From NCBI GenBank assembly GCA_031289625.1, contig JAITPB010000124.1:1-6485 (forward strand): DNA of 6,485 nucleotides, read 5' to 3'. The translations under genes and the position numbers were made by a program. The notes beneath the pieces were generated by a model. It was not told where the DNA came from. It was given only the letters and a program-made list of their open reading frames with translations, and did no database searches. Origin of the DNA: Clostridiales bacterium (lineage in GTDB: Bacteria; Bacillota; Clostridia; Lachnospirales; WQUN01). This document shows positions 5,589-6,485 of this stretch, one piece after another; the first letter of the stretch is position 1, and each line of letters starts with the position of its first letter.

Positions 5589-6485
5589 TACTCCATCTCT
5601 GTTTCCGCGTGACGCAGCAAACTCATCAGAAATTCCTTACAATCATCCAACATTTCGGCGTCCCATCCCAATATCAGGCCTTCTTTTAATTCCGTCAGCG
5701 CTCTGTCGATGTCATCCCGATCCAACGGATCCAACGCGTCGCTTTCCAGCATTTGTTCCGCGCGATGGATCATGGCCCGGTATTTCCGGGCCGGTTTGGC
5801 GTCCGTCCATTGGGATAAATCTAAATTCCGCCCTGTCGTCGCCGTATTGATCTGGATGGTGGCGCTTTTGCCTGTAGAAACAACCTCTCCTGTCACCGTC
5901 AGCACAGCGTTCAAATCATACGTAAAGATCACTTTGATTTTTTCTTTGCCGGCCCTGGCCTTAGGAACCCCGCCCAGCCTGAATTTATTCAGCAGAATAT
6001 TGTCTTCCGGCAATGTGCTTTCGCCTTGAAACGCGCTGAGATCCACCGAGGTTTGATCGTCATGCGATGTGACATAAACCTTCGACTCAGTCGCAGGGAT
6101 GGTCGTATTGCGCGGGATCAAAATATCGCAGCGCAGCATTTCGCCGAACAGGGAACTCATGATCACGTCTGTGCTCAAGCTGTACGGGCAGACGTCTGTC
6201 AGGACAATCGGGTTATCCGCGAACAAACCTTCCATGATGCCGGCCTGGATCGCCGCGCCGCGCACAACCGCCAAATCCGGATCGACAAAGGACTGCGGAT
6301 CAAAATCCAAGGTTTCCGTCAAAAAATCGCTGACCAGCGGAATCTTAGTAGAGCCGCCCACCAGCAAAACCAAATCCATATCATTCGCTTGCAAATCCGC
6401 GTCGTACAGCGCGTTTTTGATCTGTGCGGCGGAGGAGGATATTTTATCCAGGATCAGCGGCTCAAACTCTTTGCGGGTCACTGTT
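5588..6485 (-). CDS. Hsp70-family chaperone, 3' part only (gene runs off the right edge)
   Basis: The visible 297+ residues are the C-terminal part of an Hsp70. Counting from the GTG codon at 6481 (an internal Val, not the start, because the frame stays open to the edge), VTRKEFEPLI, LVLLVGGSTKIPLV (37-50) and FVDPDLAVVRGAAIQAG (65-81) belong to the end of the nucleotide-binding domain. PIVLTDVCPYSLSTD (91-105) is the interdomain linker and start of the beta-sandwich substrate-binding domain, which continues to about 225 (RNTTIPATESKVYVTS, LGGVP). Only about 67 residues follow as a helical lid, much shorter than in DnaK, and the acidic DnaK-type tail is lacking. This resembles the short accessory Hsp70s (HscC-like) more than housekeeping DnaK. 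The gene is first in the visible operon and overlaps the J-protein start by one base. The ATPase core (DLGTT, phosphate-1) cannot be examined here. Confidence 0.93.
   Translation of the reverse strand, partial: TVTRKEFEPLILDKISSSAAQIKNALYDADLQANDMDLVLLVGGSTKIPLVSDFLTETLDFDPQSFVDPDLAVVRGAAIQAGIMEGLFADNPIVLTDVCPYSLSTDVIMSSLFGEMLRCDILIPRNTTIPATESKVYVTSHDDQTSVDLSAFQGESTLPEDNILLNKFRLGGVPKARAGKEKIKVIFTYDLNAVLTVTGEVVSTGKSATIQINTATTGRNLDLSQWTDAKPARKYRAMIHRAEQMLESDALDPLDRDDIDRALTELKEGLILGWDAEMLDDCKEFLMSLLRHAETEME

Noticed and set aside
6479..6481. GTG at 6481 as the start of the Hsp70 gene
   Set aside because: The frame continues open to the edge, and the protein at this point is already in the last part of the Hsp70 nucleotide-binding domain. 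The codon encodes an internal Val.

Overview
The window holds two convergent transcription units separated by one strong terminator. The organism is probably an anaerobic or facultative Firmicutes-type bacterium. The hints are a strong purine-rich Shine-Dalgarno sequence, ferredoxin-type double [4Fe-4S] motifs in a biosynthetic enzyme, a TagF/EpsJ-like family 2 glycosyltransferase signature, and an Hsp70/J-SEC-C pair. No rRNA or other taxonomic marker is present, so this assignment is tentative.

Plus strand: after about 390 bases of AT-rich non-coding DNA, which end in a small leader hairpin, one very large gene (394-4002, 1202 residues) encodes a multi-module protein. In order it has two N-terminal membrane helices, a disordered linker, a GT2 glycosyltransferase, about 150 unassigned residues, a polysaccharide pyruvyl transferase (PS_pyruv_trans) domain, and a C-terminal FrhB/FdhB-type iron-sulfur flavoprotein domain with two [4Fe-4S] motifs. 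This looks like a membrane-tethered cell-surface glycan enzyme. It could join sugar transfer, pyruvyl (or related) modification and a redox step in one chain. It is the most unusual element of the window.

Minus strand: an operon enters from the right edge. It consists of an Hsp70-family chaperone (3' part only; the N-terminal ATPase part lies outside the window) followed, with a TAATG stop/start overlap, by a 509-residue J-domain/TPR-like/SEC-C protein. The J domain has HPPE in place of the catalytic HPD, and the Hsp70 has a very short C-terminal lid without a DnaK-type tail. Together they look like a dedicated, non-canonical chaperone/co-chaperone pair rather than the housekeeping DnaK/DnaJ. 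The operon ends at a perfect 16-bp stem terminator whose base includes part of the J-protein stop codon.

Nothing in the sequence links the chaperone pair functionally to the glycan enzyme. They are convergent neighbours only. No tRNA, rRNA, CRISPR array, insertion sequence or phage gene was seen.
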